Part shown: piece after piece, positions 7,155 to 15,445 of the stretch | How positions within the stretch are numbered: the first letter of the stretch is position 1 | How the letters are laid out: the number at the start of each line of letters is the position of its first letter | Source of the DNA: a virus | DNA length: 64,000 nucleotides | Virus record (IMG/VR): IMGVR_UViG_3300021437_000001 | Coordinates: 53,955-117,954 of that record | Reading direction: 5' to 3' (one strand) | Position numbers and translations under genes: made by a program | Notes under the pieces: generated by a model | What the model was told of the DNA's origin: nothing | Databases searched by the model: none | The model's input: the letters and a program-made list of their open reading frames with translations, nothing else

Positions 7155-8786
7155 GTGTCAGAAAAAGGCACCTTTGACGTATTTTCTAACAAGTTCGCAC
7201 AAGATATTTTTCTTCAAAAATACAGTATGAATGGAACAGAGACCTGGGCTGATACCTGTGAAAGGGTTGTAAATGCCGTGTGTGGTCAGCTTTTGGACGC
7301 TAAGACCAAAGCTAAAATTTTAAAATTTATGAAAGAACGTAAGTTTATTCCAGGCGGACGATATTTATATTCTGCTGGACGTTCATTTCATCAGGTTAAC
7401 AATTGTTTTTTATTCAGGGCAGAAGACACTCGAGAGGGTTGGGCTGACTTGATGGGTAAAGCTAGTTCTGCTTTACTAACTGGTGGCGGAATAGGCGTGG
7501 ATTACACGGCCATTCGCTACAAAGGCGCTCCAATTAAGCGTACTGGCGGGTTTTGCACAGGTCCTATTTCTTTGATGGAAATGGTGAATGAAGCGGGCCG
7601 TCATGTAATGCAAGGTGGACAAAGGCGTTCAGCTATTTGGGCAGGTCTGCAATGGGACCATAAAGACATAAACGAATTCATTCATCTGAAAGATCATAAT
7701 GCCGATCTTAAAGCTATGAAAGAAAAAGATTTTAATTTTAGATTGCCTATGGAATTTACAAATATCTCTGTGATATACGACACAAATTTCTTTATCGCAA
7801 TTGAAGATGAAAGTCATCCAGATCATGCTAAAGCCAAAGCTGTATGGTTAGATAACTGTCGTCAAGCTTTCTCAACGGCTGAGCCTGGTATGGCATTTAA
7901 TTTCAGAAAAGATGCTGAATCATTAAGAAATGCTTGTACAGAAGTTACATCTGAAGAAGACTCTGATAAATGTAATTTAGGTACTGTATGGATGAATCGC
8001 TGTAAAGATAGAGAGGAATTTGCGGAAGTTTGCAAATTTGGAACTTTATTTTTGCTATGCGGTGGAATTTATTCTGATGTTCCAACTGAAAAAATTAAAG
8101 AAGTTGGTTTAAAAAATAACCGCATTGGGTTAGGGCTTGGCGGAATGCACGAATGGCTGATGCTGCGTGGCTCAAAGTACGAATGTACTCCAGAGCTTCA
8201 TAAATGGCTGGCTACCTACGAACGAGAATCTGACTCAGCCGCCTTTGTCGGCGCTAAGCAACTCGGAGTAGCTGTGCCTAAAGGTGTTAGAGCGATTGCT
8301 CCAACTGGGACGATAGGTATTATTGCAGAAACTACTACCGGAATTGAGCCGTTATTTTGTAAAAGCTACAAACGTCGATACTACAAAGAGGGTAAATGGA
8401 TGCACCAATATGTCGTAGATGGTGCTGTAAAACGTCTACTAGCTTTGGGTGTAAAACTCGAAGATATTCAAGACTCGTATGACATCTCTTTTAAAGAGCG
8501 TGTTAAGTTTCAAGCAGATGTTCAGCAATACGTTGATATGTCTATTTCATCTACTTGCAATATGGCTTCTTGGGGTTCGGAAGAGAACAACGAATCTACA
8601 CTTGAGAAAAATGCTATGGTACTATTAAAGTACGCCAAGCGCCTTCGAGGATTTACCGTATATCCAGATGGGTGTCGTGGTGGACAGCCTTTAACTCGAG
8701 CTGATCTTGAAGAGGCTATGGCTTCTGAAGGAAAAGTGTTTGAAGAAAAGGAAACCGAATGCGTAGGTGGAGTATGTGGAATTTAA
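7155..8786 (+). CDS. nrdJ: Class II (adenosylcobalamin-dependent) ribonucleotide reductase
   Basis: Reduces ribonucleotides to deoxyribonucleotides. The GTG start follows AAGGAGGA. Visible features are the N-terminal block GWADLMGKASSALLTGGGIG, the active-site pair in NACTEV (catalytic Cys and Glu) near residue 258, the redox cysteine in KCNLGT near residue 272, APTGTIG near 378, and a C-terminal ECVGGVC redox pair. The single 543-residue chain without a partner beta subunit, and without a glycyl-radical motif, fits the B12-dependent class. The phage would depend on host or environmental cobalamin. The C-terminus overlaps the next gene by 28 bases. Confidence 0.9.
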   Translation: MSEKGTFDVFSNKFAQDIFLQKYSMNGTETWADTCERVVNAVCGQLLDAKTKAKILKFMKERKFIPGGRYLYSAGRSFHQVNNCFLFRAEDTREGWADLMGKASSALLTGGGIGVDYTAIRYKGAPIKRTGGFCTGPISLMEMVNEAGRHVMQGGQRRSAIWAGLQWDHKDINEFIHLKDHNADLKAMKEKDFNFRLPMEFTNISVIYDTNFFIAIEDESHPDHAKAKAVWLDNCRQAFSTAEPGMAFNFRKDAESLRNACTEVTSEEDSDKCNLGTVWMNRCKDREEFAEVCKFGTLFLLCGGIYSDVPTEKIKEVGLKNNRIGLGLGGMHEWLMLRGSKYECTPELHKWLATYERESDSAAFVGAKQLGVAVPKGVRAIAPTGTIGIIAETTTGIEPLFCKSYKRRYYKEGKWMHQYVVDGAVKRLLALGVKLEDIQDSYDISFKERVKFQADVQQYVDMSISSTCNMASWGSEENNESTLEKNAMVLLKYAKRLRGFTVYPDGCRGGQPLTRADLEEAMASEGKVFEEKETECVGGVCGI

Positions 8787-9094
8787 AAACCAAAGCCCTT
8801 GTATATAAATACACGGGCTGGTATTTTGCGGATAAAGAGGAAAATGAGTATATTCAAAGTGACGAATGCTGGGAAAAGCTATTTAAGATCGTCAAGAATA
8901 AACAAAACGAATTAGATCCTCAGAGTGCTCAAGGTCTTTTAATAGGACTTTGGCAATCCGAACATGGCTTTCATAGACCTGCTTCTTTTTTAAAATACAA
9001 ACGGCCCAGAGCTTTCTGGCGTGTCGTGGCATGGTGGGTTGATCTTTATACCGTAATTAAATGGGATATTCAATCATGTCTACGAAAGAAGTAA
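8759..9094 (+). CDS. Hypothetical protein, 111 aa
   Basis: Starts inside the 3' end of nrdJ behind AAGGAAACCG, a good ribosome site. The protein is rich in W, K and Y, with a membrane-interface-like segment WRVVAWWVDLYTVIKWDI near residues 88-105. No family recognised; coupling suggests co-expression with the reductase. Confidence 0.55.
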   Translation: MRRWSMWNLKTKALVYKYTGWYFADKEENEYIQSDECWEKLFKIVKNKQNELDPQSAQGLLIGLWQSEHGFHRPASFLKYKRPRAFWRVVAWWVDLYTVIKWDIQSCLRKK

Positions 9095-9375
9095 AATTAA
9101 CAAATTTTCAAGTTCCTAGATCGCCAGAAGGTCAAATGCGAGATGCAATGGCCCAAGCGCCAGCTTTTAATCCTGATGACTATAAAAATCTAGGTAAAGT
9201 ACACAATACACAGACAGTAGAAGAAGTGGCAGAGCGCATGATGCAACGTCGTGAAGCAGTCACAGGTATTCCAATTAATAAGCCACCTGAAGAAGGTCCA
9301 CAGGTAAACACTAAGGGTGTTGTGGATGATCGAGCCAAAGAATTCTGGACGCCGCCTAGAATCGGTCGAAGATAA
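9076..9375 (+). CDS. Hypothetical protein, 99 aa
   Basis: Start at ATG 9076, with GGGA upstream, overlapping the previous gene by 19 bases. A soluble protein rich in P, E and R with no recognisable motif. It is the last gene before a rho-independent terminator, so it ends the first operon. Confidence 0.6.
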   Translation: MSTKEVKLTNFQVPRSPEGQMRDAMAQAPAFNPDDYKNLGKVHNTQTVEEVAERMMQRREAVTGIPINKPPEEGPQVNTKGVVDDRAKEFWTPPRIGRR

Positions 9376-9382
9376 CATTCTC

Positions 9383-9410
9383 AAAAAGCGACACTTTTCG
9401 GTGCTTTTTA
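9383..9410 (+). terminator. Rho-independent terminator after the nrdJ operon
   Basis: AAAAAGC pairs with GCTTTTT around a short interrupted stem and loop, ending in a T run. It lies 8 bases after the stop of the preceding gene. Confidence 0.55.
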
Positions 9411-9417
9411 AAAATGC

Positions 9418-9444
9418 TTGCATTTTGTAAACATACCTTATAGA
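9418..9444 (+). promoter_or_regulatory. Possible sigma-70-like promoter
   Basis: TTGCAT and TATAGA separated by 15 bases (16 if CTTGCA is used), directly after the terminator and before the membrane gene at 9453. The spacing is short, so this is tentative. Confidence 0.35.
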
Positions 9445-9452
9445 CTGTTTTC

Positions 9453-9758
9453 ATGAACAGGTTAGAAAAGTATTCTTTGTACCTTTTGGTTTATTCTTTC
9501 TTACTCAGCGTATTACGCCATAGCTTATGGTGTGGTGTTAATTCAGTGTGCCTAATGCTGGGCTTATTTGAAAACAGCATTCTACTTATATTTTTCCTAC
9601 CAACATTCTATCTCCATAAGAAATTCGTAGGTCCTAGAGAGGACTTTAAAAGCGATTTTTCTTATTACTTAGCAAATCTGCCTTTGGCGATATGGTTTGC
9701 TTTTGTAGTATTTTGCAACATACTAAAGATTTTTAACTTGACATTTCTATTCTATTAA
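9453..9758 (+). CDS. Three-helix membrane protein, 101 aa
   Basis: Hydrophobic segments at about residues 8-27, 33-53 and 74-98 with short charged loops (HKKFVGPREDFKSD). No clear Shine-Dalgarno sequence precedes ATG 9453, so translation may be weak or leaderless. Topology could fit a holin, but no lysis partner is adjacent. No family recognised. Confidence 0.55.
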   Translation: MNRLEKYSLYLLVYSFLLSVLRHSLWCGVNSVCLMLGLFENSILLIFFLPTFYLHKKFVGPREDFKSDFSYYLANLPLAIWFAFVVFCNILKIFNLTFLFY

Positions 9759-9800
9759 AGGATACTAATTTTGTCAGTTATTGTTATTTAAAGGAGCATT

Positions 9801-9980
9801 ATGACACAGGGAGACATGATACTACTCTGGCAACAAAGGCAAGAATATCTTGCAACGAAACAGTTTGAAGAGGGGCAGAGTTTTGTAGAAGATCCTCCAT
9901 ATTGTGAGGATGCGTATATTTCAGAAGAGGAAAGGTGGGAAGAGTTATGTCAACAGCAGCAATCGCAACCACGATCTTAA
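9801..9980 (+). CDS. Small acidic protein, 59 aa
   Basis: ATG 9801 has a perfect ribosome site (AAAGGAGC). The peptide is Q- and E-rich (LWQQRQEYL, EEERWEEL, CQQQQSQ) and soluble. It overlaps the next gene out of frame. The strong initiation site and tight packing make it likely real. Confidence 0.55.
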   Translation: MTQGDMILLWQQRQEYLATKQFEEGQSFVEDPPYCEDAYISEEERWEELCQQQQSQPRS

Positions 9981-10147
9981 TGATTTGCGGTAGTGGTGGA
10001 ACTGATAAGGACTTTGATTGTTACGATTACTATGTAAATTGTACAGTCAACCTTAAACCAGAACCAACGCTAAAAGAATTTGAAATTTGTAAACGAAATG
10101 AAAAATCAGGAATTAAACGGATAGAGAAACTAAAGGATACAAAATGA
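9947..10147 (+). CDS. Small exported or membrane-tethered protein, 66 aa
   Basis: Start ATG 9947 follows GGAAGAG. The N-terminus MSTAAIATTILMICGSGG resembles a signal peptide, with a cysteine where a lipoprotein site might be, but the residue before it (I) is not the usual A or G. The mature part is hydrophilic with several cysteines (FDCYDYYVNC). No family recognised. Confidence 0.5.
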   Translation: MSTAAIATTILMICGSGGTDKDFDCYDYYVNCTVNLKPEPTLKEFEICKRNEKSGIKRIEKLKDTK

Positions 10148-10440
10148 GCGATCAACTAAACACAGGACTACTTCCTATCGGGGCAGTCAAAATTCCAGCG
10201 GTGGCTCCAGTTAAACCAGTTGCCGAAAAGCCTAAATTACGAGGGCTTACGGCTACACACGTCATCGTTGACGAAGTAGAAATCCTAACACTCGCACAAG
10301 TCGAACAAGCTCAGATCGAGAAAGTTCTAGCAATCCTTGGCAACAACAAAGCCAAAGCTGCGAATGCTCTAGGAATTACTGTTAAAACACTTTATAACAA
10401 ACTTCATGACTATGGTTTGTTTGAGAAGTACAAGGCTTAA
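10144..10440 (+). CDS. Fis-type helix-turn-helix protein
   Basis: 98 residues. A flexible proline- and alanine-rich N-terminus (about 10-32) leads to a C-terminal segment LAQVEQAQIEKVLAILGNN followed by KAKAANALGITVKTLYNKLHDYGL. That is the classic Fis/NtrC C-terminal HTH: helix, turn (ALGIT), recognition helix (KTLYNKL). It probably binds DNA as a dimer and could regulate phage genes or bend DNA. Confidence 0.8.
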   Translation: MSDQLNTGLLPIGAVKIPAVAPVKPVAEKPKLRGLTATHVIVDEVEILTLAQVEQAQIEKVLAILGNNKAKAANALGITVKTLYNKLHDYGLFEKYKA

Positions 10441-10441
10441 T

Positions 10442-10723
10442 ATGGTTTGGTTAAGCAGGATTTTGAATCGAAGGATTGTTAAAGGTTTTGAGTATCGTTT
10501 GAAGTCTCTTGAAGACTTAATGGATTCGTGTCAAGCTCAGATGTCTGAGTTAGGAGAAAAACTCGACATGCTTCGACGAGAAACTCCAGAACCACAAGAA
10601 TCCATCAAAAAGATCAGTGGAGAATTTGAATTGTGGAGCCGCATGTATTGGGATGCTTACAATAGGCACGACGAAGTTACATCGGGTTTAATGCTTGTGA
10701 CTAAAGATTTTAATCGGAGGTAG
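10442..10723 (+). CDS. Hypothetical coiled-coil protein, 93 aa
   Basis: ATG 10442 directly follows the Fis-like gene stop and has AAGG upstream. Residues 15-45 (YRLKSLEDLMDSCQAQMSEL and on) are heptad-like. An in-frame ATG at 10406 would lie inside the previous gene. No family recognised. Confidence 0.55.
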   Translation: MVWLSRILNRRIVKGFEYRLKSLEDLMDSCQAQMSELGEKLDMLRRETPEPQESIKKISGEFELWSRMYWDAYNRHDEVTSGLMLVTKDFNRR

Positions 10724-10724
10724 C

Positions 10725-10961
10725 ATGGCAAAGAAGAAAGTTCGTCCTTTAGGAGACATAACTCTAGAGTTAGAACCACTTCTTCTTGAAATGGTATCAA
10801 GTCACGAGTTGCAACATGGAGAAATATTGAATATAATAAGAGGGTATTTGGAAATCCATTGCCCAGATGCGCAAGAACAATACACAGATGGCACTACACC
10901 AGTGTTCTTTTACGGACACGAGGAGACGTTAAATGAGCGACGAAAAAGACCCAAAAACTAA
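10725..10961 (+). CDS. Hypothetical protein, 78 aa
   Basis: Preceded by CGGAGGTAGC, a strong ribosome site. It has a basic N-terminus and a helical middle (LLLEMVSSHELQHGEILNII). The last 29 bases overlap the next gene. No family recognised. Confidence 0.6.
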   Translation: MAKKKVRPLGDITLELEPLLLEMVSSHELQHGEILNIIRGYLEIHCPDAQEQYTDGTTPVFFYGHEETLNERRKRPKN

Positions 10962-11310
10962 TTTACGAGTTCTCGAGTTTGAACGTAAAAAAGAAAGCAG
11001 CGAATCCAATAAGATTGTTGCAGATATGTTTCGAACTCTAGCTAAGCGTGCTGATGCTGGTGATATTGAAGACTTCGTAATTACCTTCAAGAGCGAATCT
11101 CGTGGAATTGAATCTATGATTGGCGCTGGTAGAAGTGTTAGAGGGTTTGATTTTATTGGTTATATCGGCATGCTTGAAGTTCTTAAACAACGACTTCTTG
11201 GCATCATGTCCCAAATGACTTACGCCTACACTTATGAAGGTGAAGAAAAAGAAGAACCAAAACAATCGGAGGATAAGGATGGACAACCAACCGAGCCAGA
11301 GAGCACTTAG
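10933..11310 (+). CDS. Hypothetical protein, 125 aa
   Basis: A soluble alpha/beta protein with a conserved-looking core (DIEDFVITFKSESRG, then GFDFIGYIGMLEVL) and a long acidic, disordered tail rich in E, K and P. Its 3' end overlaps the start of the next gene by 32 bases. No family recognised. Confidence 0.6.
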   Translation: MSDEKDPKTNLRVLEFERKKESSESNKIVADMFRTLAKRADAGDIEDFVITFKSESRGIESMIGAGRSVRGFDFIGYIGMLEVLKQRLLGIMSQMTYAYTYEGEEKEEPKQSEDKDGQPTEPEST

Positions 11311-11515
11311 AATAAATATTTCTAATATCTTTTTAGGGTTGCTGCTCTTGACTTTAGTAAATGCGATTTGTCCAGGCTTAGGCATTGATCCTAAAGCAGA
11401 ATCAGGTCAAGTATTTTACATGTTAATTGCAGTGATGACTGCTTTTATGTTTCCGTGGTTACAAGTTGTGGAGGTTGTAAATGATGACAGTGAAGATAAA
11501 ACGCCTAAGTCCTGA
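11279..11515 (+). CDS. Two-helix membrane protein, 78 aa
   Basis: ATG 11279 is preceded by GGAGGATAAGG. Hydrophobic stretches lie at about residues 14-31 and 46-63 and the C-terminal tail is acidic. An upstream ATG at 11234 would add a basic stretch inside the previous gene and was rejected. The 3' end overlaps dut. Confidence 0.6.
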   Translation: MDNQPSQRALRINISNIFLGLLLLTLVNAICPGLGIDPKAESGQVFYMLIAVMTAFMFPWLQVVEVVNDDSEDKTPKS

Positions 11516-11930
11516 AGCGATAGTTCCAAAATACGCTAAAAATGGTGACGCAGGAATGGATTTAGTCGCAACTTCAAAAGAATTTGAAACTAATGACGCT
11601 GGCCGTAAAATGCAAGTATTTGGTACAGGTCTGGCTTTTGAAATTCCAGAAGGCTATGTAGGATTGATCTTTCCTAGATCTTCTATTGCTAAGACTGATT
11701 TGTCTTTGACTAATTGTGTCGGTGTGATTGATAGTGGATATAGAGGAGAAGTCAAATTTAAGTTTGCTATTGACAGTGGGTCTCGACCTACGCAAGCTTC
11801 TTCTTATAAAGTGGGCGACAGAATTGGTCAAATTATCATTATGCCGTATCCTCAAGTTAAATTTGAAGAAGTTGACAGCCTAAGTGACTCAGAACGAGGC
11901 ACTGGTGGATTTGGAAGTTCGGGTACATAG
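11481..11930 (+). CDS. dut: dUTPase
   Basis: Hydrolyses dUTP to dUMP, which keeps uracil out of DNA and feeds thymidylate synthesis. The five trimeric dUTPase motifs are visible: AGMDLVA (about residues 23-29), FPRSSIA (about 67-73), GVIDSGYRGE (about 82-91), GDRIGQIII (about 112-120) and RGTGGFGSSG at the C-terminus. The 149-residue length is standard. The start is ATG 11481 or 11484, behind GGAGG. Confidence 0.95.
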   Translation: MMTVKIKRLSPEAIVPKYAKNGDAGMDLVATSKEFETNDAGRKMQVFGTGLAFEIPEGYVGLIFPRSSIAKTDLSLTNCVGVIDSGYRGEVKFKFAIDSGSRPTQASSYKVGDRIGQIIIMPYPQVKFEEVDSLSDSERGTGGFGSSGT

Positions 11931-11959
11931 TACACAGTCAACTATATACTATGTTCTGA

Positions 11960-11988
11960 TGCCTCAGTTTGATACTGGGGCATTTTTT
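11960..11988 (+). terminator. Rho-independent terminator after dut
   Basis: TGCCTCAGT pairs with ACTGGGGCA around a short loop and is followed by seven T residues. Confidence 0.8.
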
Positions 11989-11990
11989 TA

Positions 11991-12019
11991 TTGACTATCT
12001 TATATGGCTAGGAGATACT
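11991..12019 (+). promoter_or_regulatory. Sigma-70-like promoter fused to the terminator
   Basis: TTGACT begins two bases after the terminator T run and is followed, 17 bases later, by GATACT. It would restart transcription for the gene at 12026. The same terminator-then-TTGACT arrangement occurs at 59694-59749. Confidence 0.5.
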
Positions 12020-12025
12020 GACTTT

Positions 12026-12580
12026 ATGGAAAGAGATGATGAATCAAAGAAAATGCTCGATCAAGCTTTGTCAGCAGGGGATGACTGGCTTAGAAAACAG
12101 GGGGTCATTACCGACTTCTCTATTAACACGATCATTGCTTGGGTTTATTTGAACTTTGAGAAGGTTGAGAATGTGGAGTTAGATGTAGATCGGCCAAAAC
12201 AACGTATATACGCCCGTATATATTTAGGTTTTTGGACTCTTCTTTTAATGACACTTTTTCGACAAAAAGACGAACTTTTAGATACCATTTTTAATTGGCT
12301 TGCTGAGTATCTCCCTACTTATGAGATTTCAGTTGAGTTGAAGAGATGGAAAGGAGCAAAACGTGAGAAATTTAGCATTAATCCTATCGTTAGCAGCCCT
12401 GATGATACCGACAATGAGCTGCCAGAAGGTGAAGGCAATATCGCCGAAGCTCTCAGAGCAAGAAAAACACACATTGAAGATTCAAAGAACTCTACAAGCA
12501 TTGCAGCCAAACCTGAACAAAATGCAGAGTCTACAGTTAGCCCAGGCGATTCAGACTCAAGCGAAAATAAACAATCTTGA
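12026..12580 (+). CDS. Hypothetical membrane-associated protein overlapping the lytic transglycosylase
   Basis: 184 residues from ATG 12026, with AGGAGA some 12 bases upstream. The middle has a hydrophobic stretch (ARIYLGFWTLLLMTLF, about residues 67-82). The last 70 residues are acidic and low-complexity (E, S, D, N) and are encoded out of frame with the N-terminus of the transglycosylase, over a 218-base overlap. The overlap and an envelope-like hydrophobic core suggest a lysis-linked role such as a holin or regulator, but I do not recognise a family. Confidence 0.5.
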   Translation: MERDDESKKMLDQALSAGDDWLRKQGVITDFSINTIIAWVYLNFEKVENVELDVDRPKQRIYARIYLGFWTLLLMTLFRQKDELLDTIFNWLAEYLPTYEISVELKRWKGAKREKFSINPIVSSPDDTDNELPEGEGNIAEALRARKTHIEDSKNSTSIAAKPEQNAESTVSPGDSDSSENKQS

Positions 12581-12956
12581 TTGGAGACTGATAGTTGCTA
12601 TTTTCTTTCAAGAATCGTCCTTAAGCATTGACCCGCAAGGATGCCTTGCAAGTAAGAAACGCTGCACCGCCGATTATGGAATAGGACAGGTCAGAGCTAA
12701 GGTATGGGAAAAGGCGTTTCCAATTGATCGTAAAAAATTGATGTCTGACGTACACTATAGCGTACAGACTAGCGTGAAAGTTTTGACTTATTACAAAATG
12801 CGTTATGCACAAAAAGAACTTAACTGGTTTACTCGGTATCATTCCGGTTCACCAATTCATAGAGCTACTTATATGAAGAATCTTAACAAGGCTTTTGCAA
12901 AAATTAATAAGCATTTAAAAGATGACGAGGTGCGTCTAGTGGCAGCAACCCCTTGA
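12363..12956 (+). CDS. Exported SLT-type lytic transglycosylase
   Basis: The GTG start follows AAGGAGCAAAAC. An N-terminal signal sequence (residues 1-20, ending near IPTMSC) may be a lipoprotein signal, though the lipobox is imperfect. The catalytic domain is recognisable by FFQESSLSIDPQG (catalytic Glu near residue 88), DYGIGQVR (about 106-113) and a late YHSGSP block, as in soluble lytic transglycosylase folds that cleave peptidoglycan glycan strands. It would act in the periplasm for lysis or entry. The first 73 codons overlap the preceding gene in another frame. Confidence 0.82.
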   Translation: MRNLALILSLAALMIPTMSCQKVKAISPKLSEQEKHTLKIQRTLQALQPNLNKMQSLQLAQAIQTQAKINNLDWRLIVAIFFQESSLSIDPQGCLASKKRCTADYGIGQVRAKVWEKAFPIDRKKLMSDVHYSVQTSVKVLTYYKMRYAQKELNWFTRYHSGSPIHRATYMKNLNKAFAKINKHLKDDEVRLVAATP

Positions 12957-12980
12957 TTTCACCCCCTTTTGTGCTATAAT
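12953..12980 (+). promoter_or_regulatory. Strong sigma-70 promoter for the packaging genes
   Basis: TTGATT, 16 bases, then a perfect TATAAT. It lies 22 bases upstream of the terminase small-subunit start, with GGAG in the leader. Confidence 0.8.
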
Positions 12981-13001
12981 GAGACAATAAGCGGAGTAAA
13001 A

Positions 13002-13634
13002 ATGTCAGATAAGAAAAAAGATCAAGGTATTCAGGAATTTACGGTCTCAACAACTGAGCCTAATGTCGTTGATGTTGACAATCTACCTACCAAAGTATTT
13101 CAACCTAGTGATTTTGATAAAGAGCAGATGTATCAAGACTTTCGTAAAGGTAAAACTTTAGTTGAACTGGCTGAAAAATGGAATGTTTCCGAAAAAAGTA
13201 TGGGCCGTTATAAAAAAGACGGTAAATGGGATGAACGTCGGCAACGTGAGATTGATGAGAAGCGGAGTTTAGAGACTATCGAAATTGAAGAGATAGCCAA
13301 GCAGACATATTCTAAATTGTTAAAAGTCACCTATAAGTTAGTCAGTGATTTTGAACGTTATGTTTTTGATGGCGAAGAGCAAGGGTCTCCAGTTCCTTTG
13401 AAAGTTTTAACAGAGGCAGTCGAGAAGCTAACTAAATTGCATTATTTTGCTGCAAATGGCGGTGTGGAGCGCACTAAATCAGAAACGGTTACTAGAAACG
13501 TGACTGAGAAAATTGACTACGCTGCACTTGCTAAAATACACATGGAATCTAAAAAACTTAACCCTGGATATGACGAAAAAGGTCTACTTAAAGACGTGGT
13601 AGATGCGTCATACAAAAAATCGGATAAGAAATGA
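13002..13634 (+). CDS. terS: Terminase small subunit
   Basis: 210 residues. Residues about 47-75 form a helix-turn-helix (TLVELAEKWNVSEKSMGRYK) followed by DGKWDERRQ, typical of phage DNA-recognition subunits. A central helical region suits oligomerisation. Gene order (directly upstream of TerL, overlapping by 4 bases) supports the role of recognising phage DNA and regulating the packaging motor. ATG 13002 is used because it follows GCGGAG; the ATG at 12969 lies in the promoter spacer. Confidence 0.82.
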   Translation: MSDKKKDQGIQEFTVSTTEPNVVDVDNLPTKVFQPSDFDKEQMYQDFRKGKTLVELAEKWNVSEKSMGRYKKDGKWDERRQREIDEKRSLETIEIEEIAKQTYSKLLKVTYKLVSDFERYVFDGEEQGSPVPLKVLTEAVEKLTKLHYFAANGGVERTKSETVTRNVTEKIDYAALAKIHMESKKLNPGYDEKGLLKDVVDASYKKSDKK

Positions 13635-15445
13635 GTAATGATGTTCTAGAAACACTTGGAATAACTCCTATCAGCCGACCTCCTACTAAATTAGGAATGT
13701 CGCTGCTGGAATTCTTTGAGTGGGAAGCTACTCTAGGAATAAAAAATCTATCTCCCGCTCAAAAAATTACTTTGAAGGTTATTCAGGGTGAAAAACTCGA
13801 CGAAACTACTCCAATTCCAATTTCGCACCCTTATCAAGATAAGATTTTTGAAAACGAAGTTGAGATGTTTAAGTTTTTTTCTGGTAAAGACCATTACGAG
13901 CCAGTTATCTATTCAGATGTGTCCTTAGCTTGGGGGCGACGCTCAGGAAAGTCTACTACTATAGGTGCTGGAATTGCTATTTACTTTGCCACACAGTTTG
14001 ATTATATTCCTTTACTTGGAACTTCTCCCCACGCTACGATACCGATAGTAAGTCCTACCAAAGAACAAGCAGGAGAAATCTACGCCACTATAAAAAACAT
14101 GATGTTGCGCTCTACCTATTTATTTGATGAATTTCTTGATGGTAAGATTGATAACTTTCAAGACGAATACGATGAGGAAAAAGTCGGTAAAAAAGACGCC
14201 TTAATAGGCGGACAAATTAAATTGAACAACAAAGTCATTATCAAAGTGATCGCTGCCGATATTTCAAAACTAAGAGGTATGGCTGTACCCTTTGCGATAA
14301 TGGACGAGTGCTGTTTCATGGGAGTTATGGAAGGAACTGACAACAAAAACACGGATAAAGCTATTTACGAAGCCTTATCTCCGGCGTTATCTCAGTTTCA
14401 ACAGGTTGAAGGTATGGCTTTAATCTTGAAGATTAGTTCTCCAAATGGACAATCTGGATTAATGTATGGTGATTATGAAATGTCAAAAGATCATGACGTA
14501 TTGCACATGCAAGTGCCGTCTTGGTATGCGAATCCAACCATTCCGGTTAAATATCTTGAGAAACAAAAGAAAAAGGGTATTTCGTTCTTTCAACGAGAGT
14601 ATGGCGCTCAATATACAGCATCAGAAATATCTTACTTAGACCCCAACATGATAGATGCGGCTGTCATTTCGGGAGTGGATAGCTTACCCTTTAATCCTAA
14701 ATATAGATATGTGGCTGTTACAGATTTTGCCAGTAAAAATGACTATTGGGCTTTTGGAATTGGCCATAAAGAATATTATTGGGAAGGTAAAGAGAAGAAA
14801 TCTTTAGTGGTGATAGATTATAGTGTCGCTTGGAAAGGCTTAGCTGGACAAGAATTAGATCCGATGCTTATAATACCGTTAATAGCCCAGAAGATGAAAG
14901 AATACCAGATTGGCTATTGTATAGCCGATCAGTATGCTTTTGCGGCAGTTAAAGCAATGCTTCAGCAGGAAGGTTGTATAGCTAAAGAGTTCAAGGTTTC
15001 GCAACAATCAAAAATGAAGTATATGTATTCTTTACAGATTGCTGTAAATTCAAAAACATTTAAAATTGTAGATCATCCTTTATTAATCAAACATTTAAAA
15101 GATCTTAGAGAGCGCAGAAGTCAGAATGGACGAGTGCAAATCATGAATGCCCCAGGCTCTCATGACGATTTGGCAAACGTGGCAGCATTGATAACTTATC
15201 AATTTGACACGACATCTCCGATATACATAGGACATACAGACCATGATGATACGCAAATTCCTACAGACACTAAAGACCTGACTGGACGACAAATAGCGCC
15301 ACCTACAGCAGAAGAACTAGCTCAACTAAACGGTGTTGAAAAGTTTTATGACAATAGGGGCGAATTTGACGAAAAAGGTAATAGAAAACCTGGCACCGAT
15401 GATGATGAGTCTGGCGGTGGCGGCAACATGTGGTGGGTATTTTAA
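13631..15445 (+). CDS. terL: Terminase large subunit
   Basis: The packaging ATPase and nuclease, 604 residues. Walker A is GRRSGKST at about residues 101-108, after AW. Walker B with catalytic carboxylates is FAIMDECCF near residue 220. The C-terminal RNase H-like nuclease begins with VTDFASKNDYW near residue 362, and later acidic residues include the Asp in HDDLANVAAL (about residue 510). The length is usual for TerL. The stop overlaps the HNH gene start (taATG). Confidence 0.93.
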   Translation: MSNDVLETLGITPISRPPTKLGMSLLEFFEWEATLGIKNLSPAQKITLKVIQGEKLDETTPIPISHPYQDKIFENEVEMFKFFSGKDHYEPVIYSDVSLAWGRRSGKSTTIGAGIAIYFATQFDYIPLLGTSPHATIPIVSPTKEQAGEIYATIKNMMLRSTYLFDEFLDGKIDNFQDEYDEEKVGKKDALIGGQIKLNNKVIIKVIAADISKLRGMAVPFAIMDECCFMGVMEGTDNKNTDKAIYEALSPALSQFQQVEGMALILKISSPNGQSGLMYGDYEMSKDHDVLHMQVPSWYANPTIPVKYLEKQKKKGISFFQREYGAQYTASEISYLDPNMIDAAVISGVDSLPFNPKYRYVAVTDFASKNDYWAFGIGHKEYYWEGKEKKSLVVIDYSVAWKGLAGQELDPMLIIPLIAQKMKEYQIGYCIADQYAFAAVKAMLQQEGCIAKEFKVSQQSKMKYMYSLQIAVNSKTFKIVDHPLLIKHLKDLRERRSQNGRVQIMNAPGSHDDLANVAALITYQFDTTSPIYIGHTDHDDTQIPTDTKDLTGRQIAPPTAEELAQLNGVEKFYDNRGEFDEKGNRKPGTDDDESGGGGNMWWVF

